The translations under genes and the position numbers were made by a program. From CAZUZD01 sp964624465 (lineage in GTDB: Bacteria > Planctomycetota > Planctomycetia > Isosphaerales > Isosphaeraceae), in contig CAZUZD010000217.1 of assembly GCA_964624465.1 (NCBI GenBank), positions 1 through 10,701 on the forward strand: DNA of 10,701 nucleotides. Reading direction: 5' to 3'. This document shows, one piece after another, positions 1-6,272 of this stretch. Every line of letters begins with the position of its first letter. Position 1 is the first letter of the stretch. The notes under the pieces are model-generated. The model saw only the letters and a list, made by a program, of their open reading frames with translations. It made no database searches and was not told the DNA's origin.

Positions 1-688
1 GGACGAAGGCGAGCAGCGGGTCGTCGGGGCGGTCGAGCTGGGCGACATCGGTGATCGCCTGCCGCGCCGTGCGCTGACTGGCCGCGTCGCCGGTCAGTCG
101 GAGCCGGAACTGCTCGAGCGTCTCCAGCGAGGGCACCGCCGCCCGCTTCGCCTGGAGCGCCAGCGGGAGCTTGCGGCCGCCGAGGTGCAGCGCCGGCAGA
201 TCACCGCCCGGCGGGGCGGGCGCGGCGTCGAGCGCCCGGCCGAGCCAGCCGGTCTCGATGGCCCCGGTCTCGGTGCGTGCCGTCTCCCAGATGTCCATCG
301 AGCGGAAGTGCGAGCGATCCGGGTTCGGGTAGCCGACCCCCTGCACCACCGCCAGCCGCCCCTGCTCGACGAGTTTGGCCATCCCGCCCAGCCCCGGGTG
401 CAGGCCGATTCCGTCCTCGAGCTTGTGCAGGGAGCCAGGGCTCAGCCGCAGCGCGCGACGGCCGCGGTTGTAGCCGTCGTGCCCGTGCGGCACCACGCTG
501 TTCAAGCCATCGTTGCCGCCGAGCAGCTGCACAACCACGAGCACGCGGTCGGCGTGGCCCGCCGTCGGCTCCTGGGCGGCCGCCCGAGCGGACCGGCTCA
601 GGAACAGCGGCACGGTGGGGTTGCCGAGCGCGACCAGGGTGCTGGCGGCGAGTGTCGATTTGAGGAAGTCGCGGCGCGGGGTCTTCAT
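1..688 (-). CDS. DUF1501 family protein, Tat-exported, C-terminus outside window
   Basis: The first 229 codons are present and the gene runs off the left edge. The N-terminus has a twin-arginine signal: RRDFLK at residues 5-10, a short hydrophobic stretch (about 12-30) and an ARAAAQ cleavage region near residue 38, so export in folded form is expected. The family hallmarks LLGGNDGLNSVVPH (55-68) and GVGYPNPDRSHFRSMDIWET (117-136) place it in DUF1501, which is related to the alkaline phosphatase/sulfatase fold. The substrate of the family is unknown. In planctomycetes these genes very often follow a DUF1800 gene, as here, 76 bp downstream. The ATG at 688 is chosen because it puts the Tat motif at the extreme N-terminus; only a distant GGGAGA precedes it. 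The family call is firm. The catalytic function is not. Confidence 0.93.
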   Translation of the reverse strand, partial: MKTPRRDFLKSTLAASTLVALGNPTVPLFLSRSARAAAQEPTAGHADRVLVVVQLLGGNDGLNSVVPHGHDGYNRGRRALRLSPGSLHKLEDGIGLHPGLGGMAKLVEQGRLAVVQGVGYPNPDRSHFRSMDIWETARTETGAIETGWLGRALDAAPAPPGGDLPALHLGGRKLPLALQAKRAAVPSLETLEQFRLRLTGDAASQRTARQAITDVAQLDRPDDPLLAFV

Positions 689-742
689 GGCTTGGACTCG
701 TCTCCCGACGGCGGCGGACCAGCGAATCGTGGCGAAGGCTCG

Positions 743-758
743 GGCGGGAATCCCCGCC
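743..758 (-). other. small hairpin between the DUF1800 and DUF1501 genes
   Basis: The arms GGCGGG (743-748) and CCCGCC (753-758) pair perfectly around a 4-nt loop. On the minus strand the hairpin begins 6 nt after the DUF1800 stop codon. No T-run follows, so it is a poor intrinsic terminator. It could instead affect mRNA stability or relative expression of the two cistrons. In sequence this GC-rich, a 6-bp stem may also be chance. Confidence 0.3.
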
Positions 759-764
759 GATCAC

Positions 765-2159
765 TCAGGCAAGCTGATACTCGGGAGCGGTGAGGACCAG
801 GTTCACGGCCGAGCGGGCCGCCTCGGCGGGGCTGGCGGTCCTGGCGGTGGTCATGATCTGATCGCGCACCGTCGGTCCCACGCCATCGGGCAGCAGCAGG
901 TCGAGGAAGAACTGCGCGGCGGCCTCGGGCGTGGTGGCACCATGCCGGGCCGCCAGGGCCTTCGGGTCGAGGCGGCGGCCGAGGGCCTCGTCGGAGGTGC
1001 CCACCAGCGCCAGGCCCAGGTTCGTGCGGGCCAGGCTCGTGGTCGTGTTGATCCACGCCGGGCCACCCTCCCAGCCGGCGACGTTCGGCGGTGCATACAG
1101 CGCCTGACCCATGCGGTCGCACGCCTCGGCCAGGGCCTCGCACGAGACCGTGGGCCGCACCAGTTCCAGGGCCCGCACCGTGCCCACGGCCAGCTCCACC
1201 GGCGACTTGACCAGCGAGCGCCGCATGGCCGGGCTGTGAAACAGTCGGGACCGCAGGATCAGCCGCAGGGGATCGATCAGGTGATACTTCGCGTCCCGGA
1301 TGGCCTGGGCCAGCGGCGCCAGCAGCTCCCCGCTCGGCTCGTCGATGGCGCTGACGAACTGGCGGTAGAGCTTGCGGGCGAGGAAGGCCGCGCAGGCCGG
1401 TTGATCGAGCAGGATGCGCGCCACGTCGTCGGCACCAAAAGGCCCGGTCTGACCCAGGATCGTCTTGGGGCCGGTGTCATGCTGGGCGGGCTCGAAACGG
1501 TAGCGGTCGCCGCGGATGAACGTGCCGGAGAAGGCACGGGCGGCCTCCTGCACGTCCTTCTCGGTGTAATGGCCGCGCCCCAGGGTGAACAGCTCCATGA
1601 CCTCGCGGCCGTAGTTCTCGTTCGGCCGCGCCTTGCGGTTGCCGGCCGCGTCGAGCCACAGGAGCATCGCCGGATCCCGGGCAATCGCCGGGAGCAGCGT
1701 GCGGAAGTCGCCCAGCGCCTCGCGCCGCAGCAGCGCATTCTGGCGCTGCATGAGCCGCAGGCTGTTGACCTTGGCGTTCGAGGTGGCGAAGTGGTTGTGC
1801 CAGAACAGCGTCATCCGCTCGCGCAGCGGGTGCGGCGAGAAGATCATCCGGTAAATCCACGCTGCCTGGAGCAGGCTGAGCGAGCCCCCGGCGGCGACCT
1901 CGCGATCCAGCCGGTCGTGGTAGGTCTCGAACTCGGCCGCCGGCTGGCCATCGGGCCCCAGGGGCTCGCCGGTCAGCAGCCGCTCGACGGCCGCCTCGGG
2001 CCCCTCCTGACGGTCGCGCTCCAGGATCGCCCACGGGGCGGCGAACCCGGCGCGGCGGTGCAGGTGCGCCACCCGCGCGCGGTCCCAGGGCTCCGCCTCG
2101 CCGGGCACGAACGGCGCCCAGGCCGTTTCGGGATCGAGGGTCGGCAGTGTCCGCAGCAT
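765..2159 (-). CDS. DUF1800 family protein
   Basis: This is a 464-residue protein of the usual DUF1800 length. Family landmarks occur in order: HLHRRAGF (about 33-40), a helical region with LFWHNHFATS (about 118-127), NENYGREVMELFTLG (about 180-194), QEAARAFSG (about 204-212) and, near the C-terminus, a PPNVAGW motif followed by WINTTT. No signal peptide is visible, unlike its Tat-exported DUF1501 partner. The biochemical role of DUF1800 is not established. The tandem arrangement with DUF1501 is very common in planctomycetes and suggests joint action, but that is inference. The start is ATG at 2159; an adjacent in-frame GTG at 2162 is equally possible. A GGAAGG lies 7-10 nt upstream. The gene begins 49 bp after the preceding DUF3352-like gene, so the two are probably co-transcribed. 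Confidence 0.93.
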   Translation of the reverse strand: MLRTLPTLDPETAWAPFVPGEAEPWDRARVAHLHRRAGFAAPWAILERDRQEGPEAAVERLLTGEPLGPDGQPAAEFETYHDRLDREVAAGGSLSLLQAAWIYRMIFSPHPLRERMTLFWHNHFATSNAKVNSLRLMQRQNALLRREALGDFRTLLPAIARDPAMLLWLDAAGNRKARPNENYGREVMELFTLGRGHYTEKDVQEAARAFSGTFIRGDRYRFEPAQHDTGPKTILGQTGPFGADDVARILLDQPACAAFLARKLYRQFVSAIDEPSGELLAPLAQAIRDAKYHLIDPLRLILRSRLFHSPAMRRSLVKSPVELAVGTVRALELVRPTVSCEALAEACDRMGQALYAPPNVAGWEGGPAWINTTTSLARTNLGLALVGTSDEALGRRLDPKALAARHGATTPEAAAQFFLDLLLPDGVGPTVRDQIMTTARTASPAEAARSAVNLVLTAPEYQLA

Positions 2160-2208
2160 CACGCGGCAACCTTCCGAGGTTAGGGGTGCCCGAGACCGGG
2201 CCTGGCCG

Positions 2209-4068
2209 TCAGCGACCGTCGGCAGCCCCGGTGACCGGAGCGGCGGCCGGGGGCTCGGGCGGCTTCGTTTGAAACTCCAGGTGGAACCGCACGCCGTCGT
2301 CGCGATCCTCGGCGCTGAGGCGCCCGTGATTCAGGTAGCGAATGATCCGGCCGATCGCCTCGACCTGCGCGTCGGCTGCCGCCCGGTCGGCCCCCTTCTG
2401 GAGCATGTTCCGCGTGGCGAGCGTCTGTCGGTTCAGGAGCAGCAGCTCGGCCAGCGCCGGGCCGCTGGCCTCGGCCAGCAGCGTCGAGCCGGTCGGCGGG
2501 CCCGGGGCCGGCGCCGCCTGGAGCGTGCGGATCAGCGAGCGGGCCAGGTCGACGTTCGAGCTCAGGACGAACGTCGAGCCCACCTGGGCGGCCGACGGCG
2601 TGAAGTTGTAGCGGACGTCGACCGGCTCGGCCGCCGCCCCGGCCTCGGCGTCGGCCTCGCGGTCCGGCACGAAGGCGGTGGTCAGGAGCGTGACGCCGTC
2701 GGCCTGCTCGGAGCCGAGGATCAGGGGCGGGGCCTTCTGCTGGGCGGCGCCGAGGTTGGCCAGGCCGACGAACGACTGGAAGGCGGCGCGGAGGCGGACC
2801 TGGAAGTCGGTGTCCTCGGCGTCCGTCGGGATCAGCAGCGCGAAGCCGGGGAACTGGACGTCGGGCACCGGCCCTTCCGGGGGGCCGGTGCGGTTGGCGA
2901 TCACGAACCGCCAGTCGGCCCGCAGCGCCCCGAGCACGCCGGAGCCGAAGTCGCGGCCGCCGAAGAACTGGCCGGCGAAGCTATCGAGCTGCGCCAGGTT
3001 CTGGAGCGCCTCGGGCGGCAGCACCTCCTCGCGGACCTCCCAGAGCGCGGCCAGGTCGCGCCAGAGGCTCGCCGAGAGGATCGTGCCGGGCGGGTCGATC
3101 GGCCGCGAGGCCCCCTGGCCGGCGCCGGGCTGGAACCGTCGCAGGGTGGCGGGGAAGCCCCCCTCCGGCGTCGGCAGCGCCAGGTCGGCAGCGATCCGGT
3201 CGCCCGTCCAGGTCAGCGCCACGGCCGCCCAGGGGGATTGCCGGAAGGCTTCGTACCAGGCGCCGAAGAGGATGGTGGCGCCGACGTCCGGCGTCGCCGC
3301 CCGGTACTTCTCCGGGTCGGCCTCCCGCAGCCGATCAAGCCGCGCCAGCGCCCAGGCCGAGGCCCCTGCACCGCAGGCCGCGCGACCCGCGACGAACGGG
3401 GCCGAGGCGCGGATCGGGTCGATCGCCGAGACCCCCCGGGCGCGGTCGATCAGCTCATCGAGAAAGGCCTTCGAGTTCGTGACGATCAGCACGTCGTCGA
3501 CGATGGCGTGGGCCTCGTCACCACCGAGCTGATAGGTGGCGATGCCGCGATGCTCGCCGACCTCGGTGGAGCCCGCCTTGCCGGGCTTGCGGGCGTCCCC
3601 GCCGGCCAGGCCGACGATGCGGACGTTCGCCCGGTCCAGGAGCGCCCGATCGCGCGGGGTCACGAACAGGGCGATGCGAGGCGCCGACGGCTCCCCTTCC
3701 ACCGCCAGCACGATCCCGCCGCCGCTCAGCGCGCGGGCGGCCTTGGGCGGGGTGGTGGCCAGCGAGAGGCTGAGCAGCCCGACGGCCGCGCGGGCCTGGT
3801 TCAGCTCGGGACGCTTGAGGGCCTCGCCGAGCCCCGGCACGTCGGCCATCACCGTCTGGACCTCGCGGCTCTCCAGGCGGTCGAGGACGGCGGCGGGGTC
3901 CGGGATCTCGGCGTACACCAGGGCACGGTCGGAGATCCAGGCGGCGGCCCGGGGCGGCTCCTGCCCGAGCGCCGTGGTGGCCAGGACCACGCCCGCGATC
4001 AGGACCAGCGAGGCACGCAGGGCGCGGCGAGCCGGCCCATTCCGGGTGCGGAGGCTGCGGGCGATCAT
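2209..4068 (-). CDS. exported DUF3352-like protein of unknown function
   Basis: This is a 619-residue protein. Residues 1-35 form a signal peptide: several arginines, the hydrophobic run LVLIAGVVLATTALG, and cleavage likely before QEPP. The mature part starts with a pattern (ISDRALVYAEIPD, then an L-rich segment ending in DVPGLGEAL) that resembles planctomycete DUF3352-type proteins, which open with a 'protein as voltage/pressure-like beta-strand then helix' layout. Later segments alternate short beta-rich stretches (IALFVTPRD, AIVDDVLIVTNSKAFLDEL, GSTFVLSSNVDLARSL) with Ala-rich helices. I see no catalytic motif. The frame stays open 62 codons further upstream, but that extension is Arg/Pro-rich, and starting at 4068 gives a proper signal peptide. 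No clear Shine-Dalgarno is present. It is first in a probable operon with DUF1800 and DUF1501. Coding status is sure; the family assignment is by resemblance only. Confidence 0.82.
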   Translation of the reverse strand: MIARSLRTRNGPARRALRASLVLIAGVVLATTALGQEPPRAAAWISDRALVYAEIPDPAAVLDRLESREVQTVMADVPGLGEALKRPELNQARAAVGLLSLSLATTPPKAARALSGGGIVLAVEGEPSAPRIALFVTPRDRALLDRANVRIVGLAGGDARKPGKAGSTEVGEHRGIATYQLGGDEAHAIVDDVLIVTNSKAFLDELIDRARGVSAIDPIRASAPFVAGRAACGAGASAWALARLDRLREADPEKYRAATPDVGATILFGAWYEAFRQSPWAAVALTWTGDRIAADLALPTPEGGFPATLRRFQPGAGQGASRPIDPPGTILSASLWRDLAALWEVREEVLPPEALQNLAQLDSFAGQFFGGRDFGSGVLGALRADWRFVIANRTGPPEGPVPDVQFPGFALLIPTDAEDTDFQVRLRAAFQSFVGLANLGAAQQKAPPLILGSEQADGVTLLTTAFVPDREADAEAGAAAEPVDVRYNFTPSAAQVGSTFVLSSNVDLARSLIRTLQAAPAPGPPTGSTLLAEASGPALAELLLLNRQTLATRNMLQKGADRAAADAQVEAIGRIIRYLNHGRLSAEDRDDGVRFHLEFQTKPPEPPAAAPVTGAADGR

Positions 4069-4301
4069 GGGGCACGCGCTCAATGGGGCCGGCGGGCGGG
4101 AACCGGGTCGCCGGCGGGGGCGATCCGCGATGCCAGGGTTACCCCGGCCGCCAGGGTCCGGGTTTCGGACAAATTCGTCCGGTCGCCGTCGAGCAACCCG
4201 TCCGGGCCAGCCCCGGGCGCTTCCCCACGGGGCGATCCGGGGATAGAGTTCCACGGGGCGCGGGACGGCCGCGACGAGCCACGTGGGGTCTGGGTGCCGC
4301 G
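4069..4301. promoter_or_regulatory. divergent promoter region between the exported-protein operon and the FHA gene
   Basis: These 233 bp separate two divergent starts and must hold both promoters unless transcription comes from further away. The AT-rich core lies around 4163-4176, inside a symmetrical element annotated separately. On the plus strand, TTCCCC (4221-4226) and TAGAGT (4244-4249) sit 17 bp apart, a weak sigma70-like pair about 50 bp upstream of the FHA start. Each box matches the consensus only in part. I see no convincing boxes on the minus strand. Confidence 0.4.
4166..4181. promoter_or_regulatory. operator-like inverted repeat CGGACAAATTCGTCCG
   Basis: This 16-bp sequence is symmetrical at 14 of 16 positions, with CGGAC/GTCCG arms and an AATT centre. 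It is an unusually AT-rich core for this genome. It lies 98 bp upstream of the DUF3352-like gene start and 121 bp upstream of the FHA gene start, so a bound dimeric regulator could affect either. No cognate regulator is in the window. As RNA it could form only a 5-bp hairpin, so a DNA operator is the more natural reading. Confidence 0.3.
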
Positions 4302-4844
4302 ATGAAAGCCGAGCTGATCCCGCAGAGCAACGACCCGCCGATCCCGATCGTGCGGGATGTGACGGTCATCGGGCGTCGCGAGTACTGCGACCTCGTGGTG
4401 CCGCACCCGAGCCTCTCGAAGCGGCACTGCGTGCTGGTGCGTACCGACGGCCTGCTGATCCTCCGCGACCTGATCAGCACCAACGGCACCAAGGTCAATG
4501 GCCAGCGGGTCGTCTGGGCGGCCCTGCTGCCGAACGACCGGCTCACGATCGGCCGGATGAAGTACCGCATCTACCTCGGTCCCGACGACGCCCCCAGCCC
4601 GTCGGAGCGCTGGGCCACCCAGGCCACGGTCGCCGGCCGGCCGGGCCCTGCGGGCGCCCCGGGCCGGAGCTCGGTGGTCATGACGGGGTTCCCGGCGCCC
4701 TCGTCGCACCAGCTGCCGGTCGTCGCGAATCGTCCCGGATCCGCCCCGATTCCGGCCGCCCCTCTGCCGGATCTGGAGCCGCTGCTCGACGACGACGACC
4801 TGGAGATCCTTGACGACGCCGAGGACATCATCGAGCTGGACTGA
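4302..4844 (+). CDS. small FHA-domain protein with acidic C-terminal tail
   Basis: This is a 180-residue protein. Residues about 2-92 form a forkhead-associated domain with all signature positions: IGRR (23-26), SLSKRH (37-42, the S..H motif) and STNGTKVNG (59-67). Such domains bind phosphothreonine peptides, usually targets of Ser/Thr kinases, which planctomycetes have in large numbers. After the domain comes a Pro/Ala/Gly-rich linker (about 93-158). It ends in a strongly acidic tail, LLDDDDLEILDDAEDIIELD (161-180), that could contact a partner. There is no membrane segment or signal peptide, so it should be cytoplasmic. The ATG at 4302 is chosen because it directly precedes the first strand of the FHA fold. 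The reading frame stays open upstream without homologous features. It stands alone, diverging from the exported-protein operon and converging on csrA. The kinase partner is unknown. Confidence 0.93.
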   Translation: MKAELIPQSNDPPIPIVRDVTVIGRREYCDLVVPHPSLSKRHCVLVRTDGLLILRDLISTNGTKVNGQRVVWAALLPNDRLTIGRMKYRIYLGPDDAPSPSERWATQATVAGRPGPAGAPGRSSVVMTGFPAPSSHQLPVVANRPGSAPIPAAPLPDLEPLLDDDDLEILDDAEDIIELD

Positions 4845-4902
4845 CCGGGCCCGTCGCGGGACGCGGGCCACCCGGAGTTGGGCAGGCGAGGCGCATGAAG
4901 AA

Positions 4903-4944
4903 ACCGGGCGGGCGACCCTGCGGTTGCAGGGTCAGCCGCCCGGT
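4903..4944. terminator. stem-loop between convergent FHA and csrA genes
   Basis: Two 19-nt arms (4903-4921 and 4926-4944) pair around a GGTT loop with one internal 2-nt mismatch. This gives about 17 base pairs, mostly G-C. Read on the minus strand, the stem is followed by TTTCTTC, a short T-rich run, so it fits an intrinsic terminator for csrA (stop at 5023). On the plus strand there is no T-run after the stem, but it lies 58 nt past the FHA stop and may still end that transcript. Confidence 0.65.
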
Positions 4945-5022
4945 CAGATGCGGACGATGACGATTGCGGGGGAAGCGATCGCGGCGATCCTGGCGACCGG
5001 ACGGGGCCGGGCCAGGACCGAA

Positions 5023-5295
5023 TCAGGCTCCGCCCTCGGCCCGGTTGCGACGGATGTCGCGCCGGAGCGGGGGCTGGCCGAGTCGACCGATCTGGCGGGC
5101 ATCCTGGGGATCCAGGCGGGCCGCCTGCCGGTTCTCGCGTTGAATCGCCTCGTACACCTCTTGGCGGTGCACGCTGATCTCGATCGGGGCCGCGATCCCC
5201 AATCGGACCTTATCACCCCGGATATCCACCACGGTGATGACGATGTCATCGCCGATGATGATGCTTTCGTCGCGGTGTCGGGACAGGACCAACAT
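5023..5295 (-). CDS. csrA: CsrA carbon storage / translational regulator
   Basis: CsrA dimers bind GGA motifs in mRNA leaders and block or alter translation. The N-terminus MLVLSRHRDESIIIGDDI is canonical. The RNA-contact residues Leu4 and Arg6 in the first strand and Arg44 in the SVHRQEVY segment (41-48) are all present. Asn55 (in IQRENRQAA) corresponds to the residue known from Bacillus subtilis CsrA to be needed for FliW binding, which fits the neighbouring fliW. The protein has 90 residues against about 61 in E. coli and 74 in B. subtilis. The extra C-terminal 25-30 residues are Arg/Gln-rich and polar. The ATG at 5295 follows a good AAGGAG at 9 nt. csrA is downstream of fliW, separated by 187 bp that include the assembly gap, so co-transcription is likely but not shown. 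Confidence 0.96.
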   Translation of the reverse strand: MLVLSRHRDESIIIGDDIVITVVDIRGDKVRLGIAAPIEISVHRQEVYEAIQRENRQAARLDPQDARQIGRLGQPPLRRDIRRNRAEGGA

Positions 5296-5320
5296 CGTTT
5301 GGGGCTCCTTCCTCCTGCAT
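5296..5320 (-). promoter_or_regulatory. csrA ribosome-binding region with three clustered GGA motifs
   Basis: Read on the minus strand, the 25 nt before the csrA ATG contain GGAGGAAGGAG: three GGA triplets in ten bases, the last forming the Shine-Dalgarno (AAGGAG). CsrA recognises GGA cores with an A or G before them and commonly represses its own mRNA by covering the ribosome-binding site. The arrangement therefore suggests autoregulation. A purine-rich Shine-Dalgarno would show similar triplets without any CsrA role, so this remains inference. The upstream part is cut off by the Ns. Confidence 0.4.
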
Positions 5321-5330
5321 NNNNNNNNNN
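5321..5330. other. assembly gap (ten Ns)
   Basis: Ten consecutive undetermined bases lie between csrA and fliW, 26 nt upstream of the csrA start. Ten Ns is a common placeholder for a gap of unknown size, so the true distance between the genes may differ from what is shown. Both genes are intact on either side, and their order agrees with the usual fliW-csrA arrangement, which supports the join. Confidence 0.97.
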
Positions 5331-5459
5331 CGGTGCGAGACCCGTGACCGTCCGTGATCACGCCGCCCGGGTACTCGAGAACCACGACGGAGAAGAGGGT
5401 CAGATTCGGAAGGCCCTGCCAGGACCGTCATCCGACGGCCAGCAGGTTGGAGGCCGCGA

Positions 5460-5477
5460 CCGGGCCCGGGGGCCCGG
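5460..5477. other. GC-only inverted repeat just after the fliW stop
   Basis: CCGGGCCC (5460-5467) and GGGCCCGG (5470-5477) are perfect complements separated by two bases. The element starts 5 nt after the fliW stop on the minus strand. The loop is too tight for all pairs to form and no T-run follows, so termination between fliW and csrA is doubtful. It may act as a pause or stability element, or mean nothing in such GC-rich DNA. Confidence 0.25.
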
Positions 5478-5482
5478 CCGGA

Positions 5483-5953
5483 TCAGGCCGTGGCGCGGAG
5501 CGCCGAAGGTCCGGGCAGGAGGGTCGGGCCGGTGGGCGCCGCCAGCGGGTAGCGGACGGCGTAACGGCTCGAGGTCAGGACCAGCTGTCGGCCGAGCCGA
5601 CGCACCGGGTTGACCACGATGGGCCCCTGAAGGTTGGCCGTGAGGCCGCCCCCCTCGCCCCGGTTCAGGATCACGTACACCAAGGCCGACCGCTCGTGAT
5701 CCAGCTCGAGGGCCGTCAGGTCCCCGGGCCGGAGCTCGACCTTGTACTCGCTGAGCGCCAGCGGCGGCGGCACCACCGCGAAGGCGATCTCCGGCGCGGT
5801 GACGCTCTGCAACCAGGTCAGGCCGGTCGCTTCCGGATCGGGCACCGCCACGAAGAGCGTCTGGCTCCGGAATCCCACCAGGCCCTCCGGCATCCGGATC
5901 AGATCCGAATCGGAGGCCTGGATCAGGCCGAAGCGGCTGGTCACGATGTTCAC
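5483..5953 (-). CDS. fliW: FliW flagellar assembly factor / CsrA antagonist
   Basis: FliW binds CsrA and releases it from target mRNAs. In the studied bacteria it also binds flagellin, so free flagellin controls its own translation. The 156-residue length is typical. Family positions are visible: an N-terminal strand with TSRFG (5-9), PEGLVGF (22-28), LTWLQS (45-50), the EYKVEL strand (69-74) and NLQGPIVVN (107-115), followed by the GRQLVL and YAVRYPL strands. The start is GTG at 5953, preceded by a GGGAGCAGG-type Shine-Dalgarno region, and it begins the first strand correctly. The last 20 residues are a Pro/Ala-rich tail beyond the core fold. It is upstream of csrA on the same strand. No flagellin or other flagellar gene is in the window. 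Confidence 0.95.
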   Translation of the reverse strand: MNIVTSRFGLIQASDSDLIRMPEGLVGFRSQTLFVAVPDPEATGLTWLQSVTAPEIAFAVVPPPLALSEYKVELRPGDLTALELDHERSALVYVILNRGEGGGLTANLQGPIVVNPVRRLGRQLVLTSSRYAVRYPLAAPTGPTLLPGPSALRATA

Positions 5954-6272
5954 TTCCTGCTCCCTCCCCTGGGACGGCGACCCCGGCCTCGGCGCCGGGT
6001 ATCACGCGAGATCCAAGGACCCGTCCCCTGGCCGGCCCCCGATCGCTCGGTGGTCGGCGGCCGGGCCGCCCTCGGATCTGGTCACGACGCATCCCGCGGA
6101 CTACACGACCGTCCCCCCTACCGGCTCCTGCCGGCGGCCAGGGCGGCCTTTGACCGACCGTTATATCGTCGCCCCCTCGCGACGGGGCTGAGGGCCCGAC
6201 CGCCGAAATCCCCCACCCCCGGCCCAATGCGCCGGGCGTGCCGACAGGTCCGGTCGTAACGACCAGGGGGTG
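5954..6272. other. 319-bp non-coding stretch upstream of fliW
   Basis: I see no gene here. The frames that are open are Arg/Pro-rich and lack family features or ribosome-binding sites. The stretch holds the leader of fliW and the region after the DUF6807 stop. Small inverted repeats occur at 5982-5999 (CCCGGC/GCCGGG, 6-nt loop), 6167-6184 (CGTCGC/GCGACG, 6-nt loop) and 6252-6264 (GGTCG/CGACC, 3-nt loop). The last is 9 nt past the DUF6807 stop but has no T-run. The only AT-rich patch is at 6160-6166. Confidence 0.6.
6160..6165 (-). promoter_or_regulatory. possible -10 box (TATAAC) for fliW-csrA
   Basis: Read on the minus strand, TATAAC matches the sigma70 -10 consensus at five of six positions. 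It is the only such AT-rich hexamer in this GC-rich gap, 207 nt upstream of the fliW start. No -35 box is recognisable 16-18 bp upstream and it does not fit a complete sigma28 (flagellar) promoter. It is a weak candidate only. Confidence 0.2.

Noticed and set aside
4069..4254. Upstream extension of the DUF3352-like protein to 4254
   Set aside because: The added 62 residues are Arg/Pro/Gly-rich and would bury the signal peptide; ATG 4068 is the better start.
513..4305. Long open frames on the plus strand opposite the DUF1800 and DUF3352-like genes (about 556 and 678 codons)
   Set aside because: Third-position GC of the minus-strand genes removes stop codons from the opposite frame. The translations are Arg/Gly/Gln-rich without family features, whereas the minus-strand proteins show clear domains or a signal peptide.
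4895..4960. 21-codon frame with three cysteines between FHA and csrA genes
   Set aside because: It coincides with the terminator-like stem-loop, which explains the sequence constraint. The GAGG before it is only 3 nt from the ATG.
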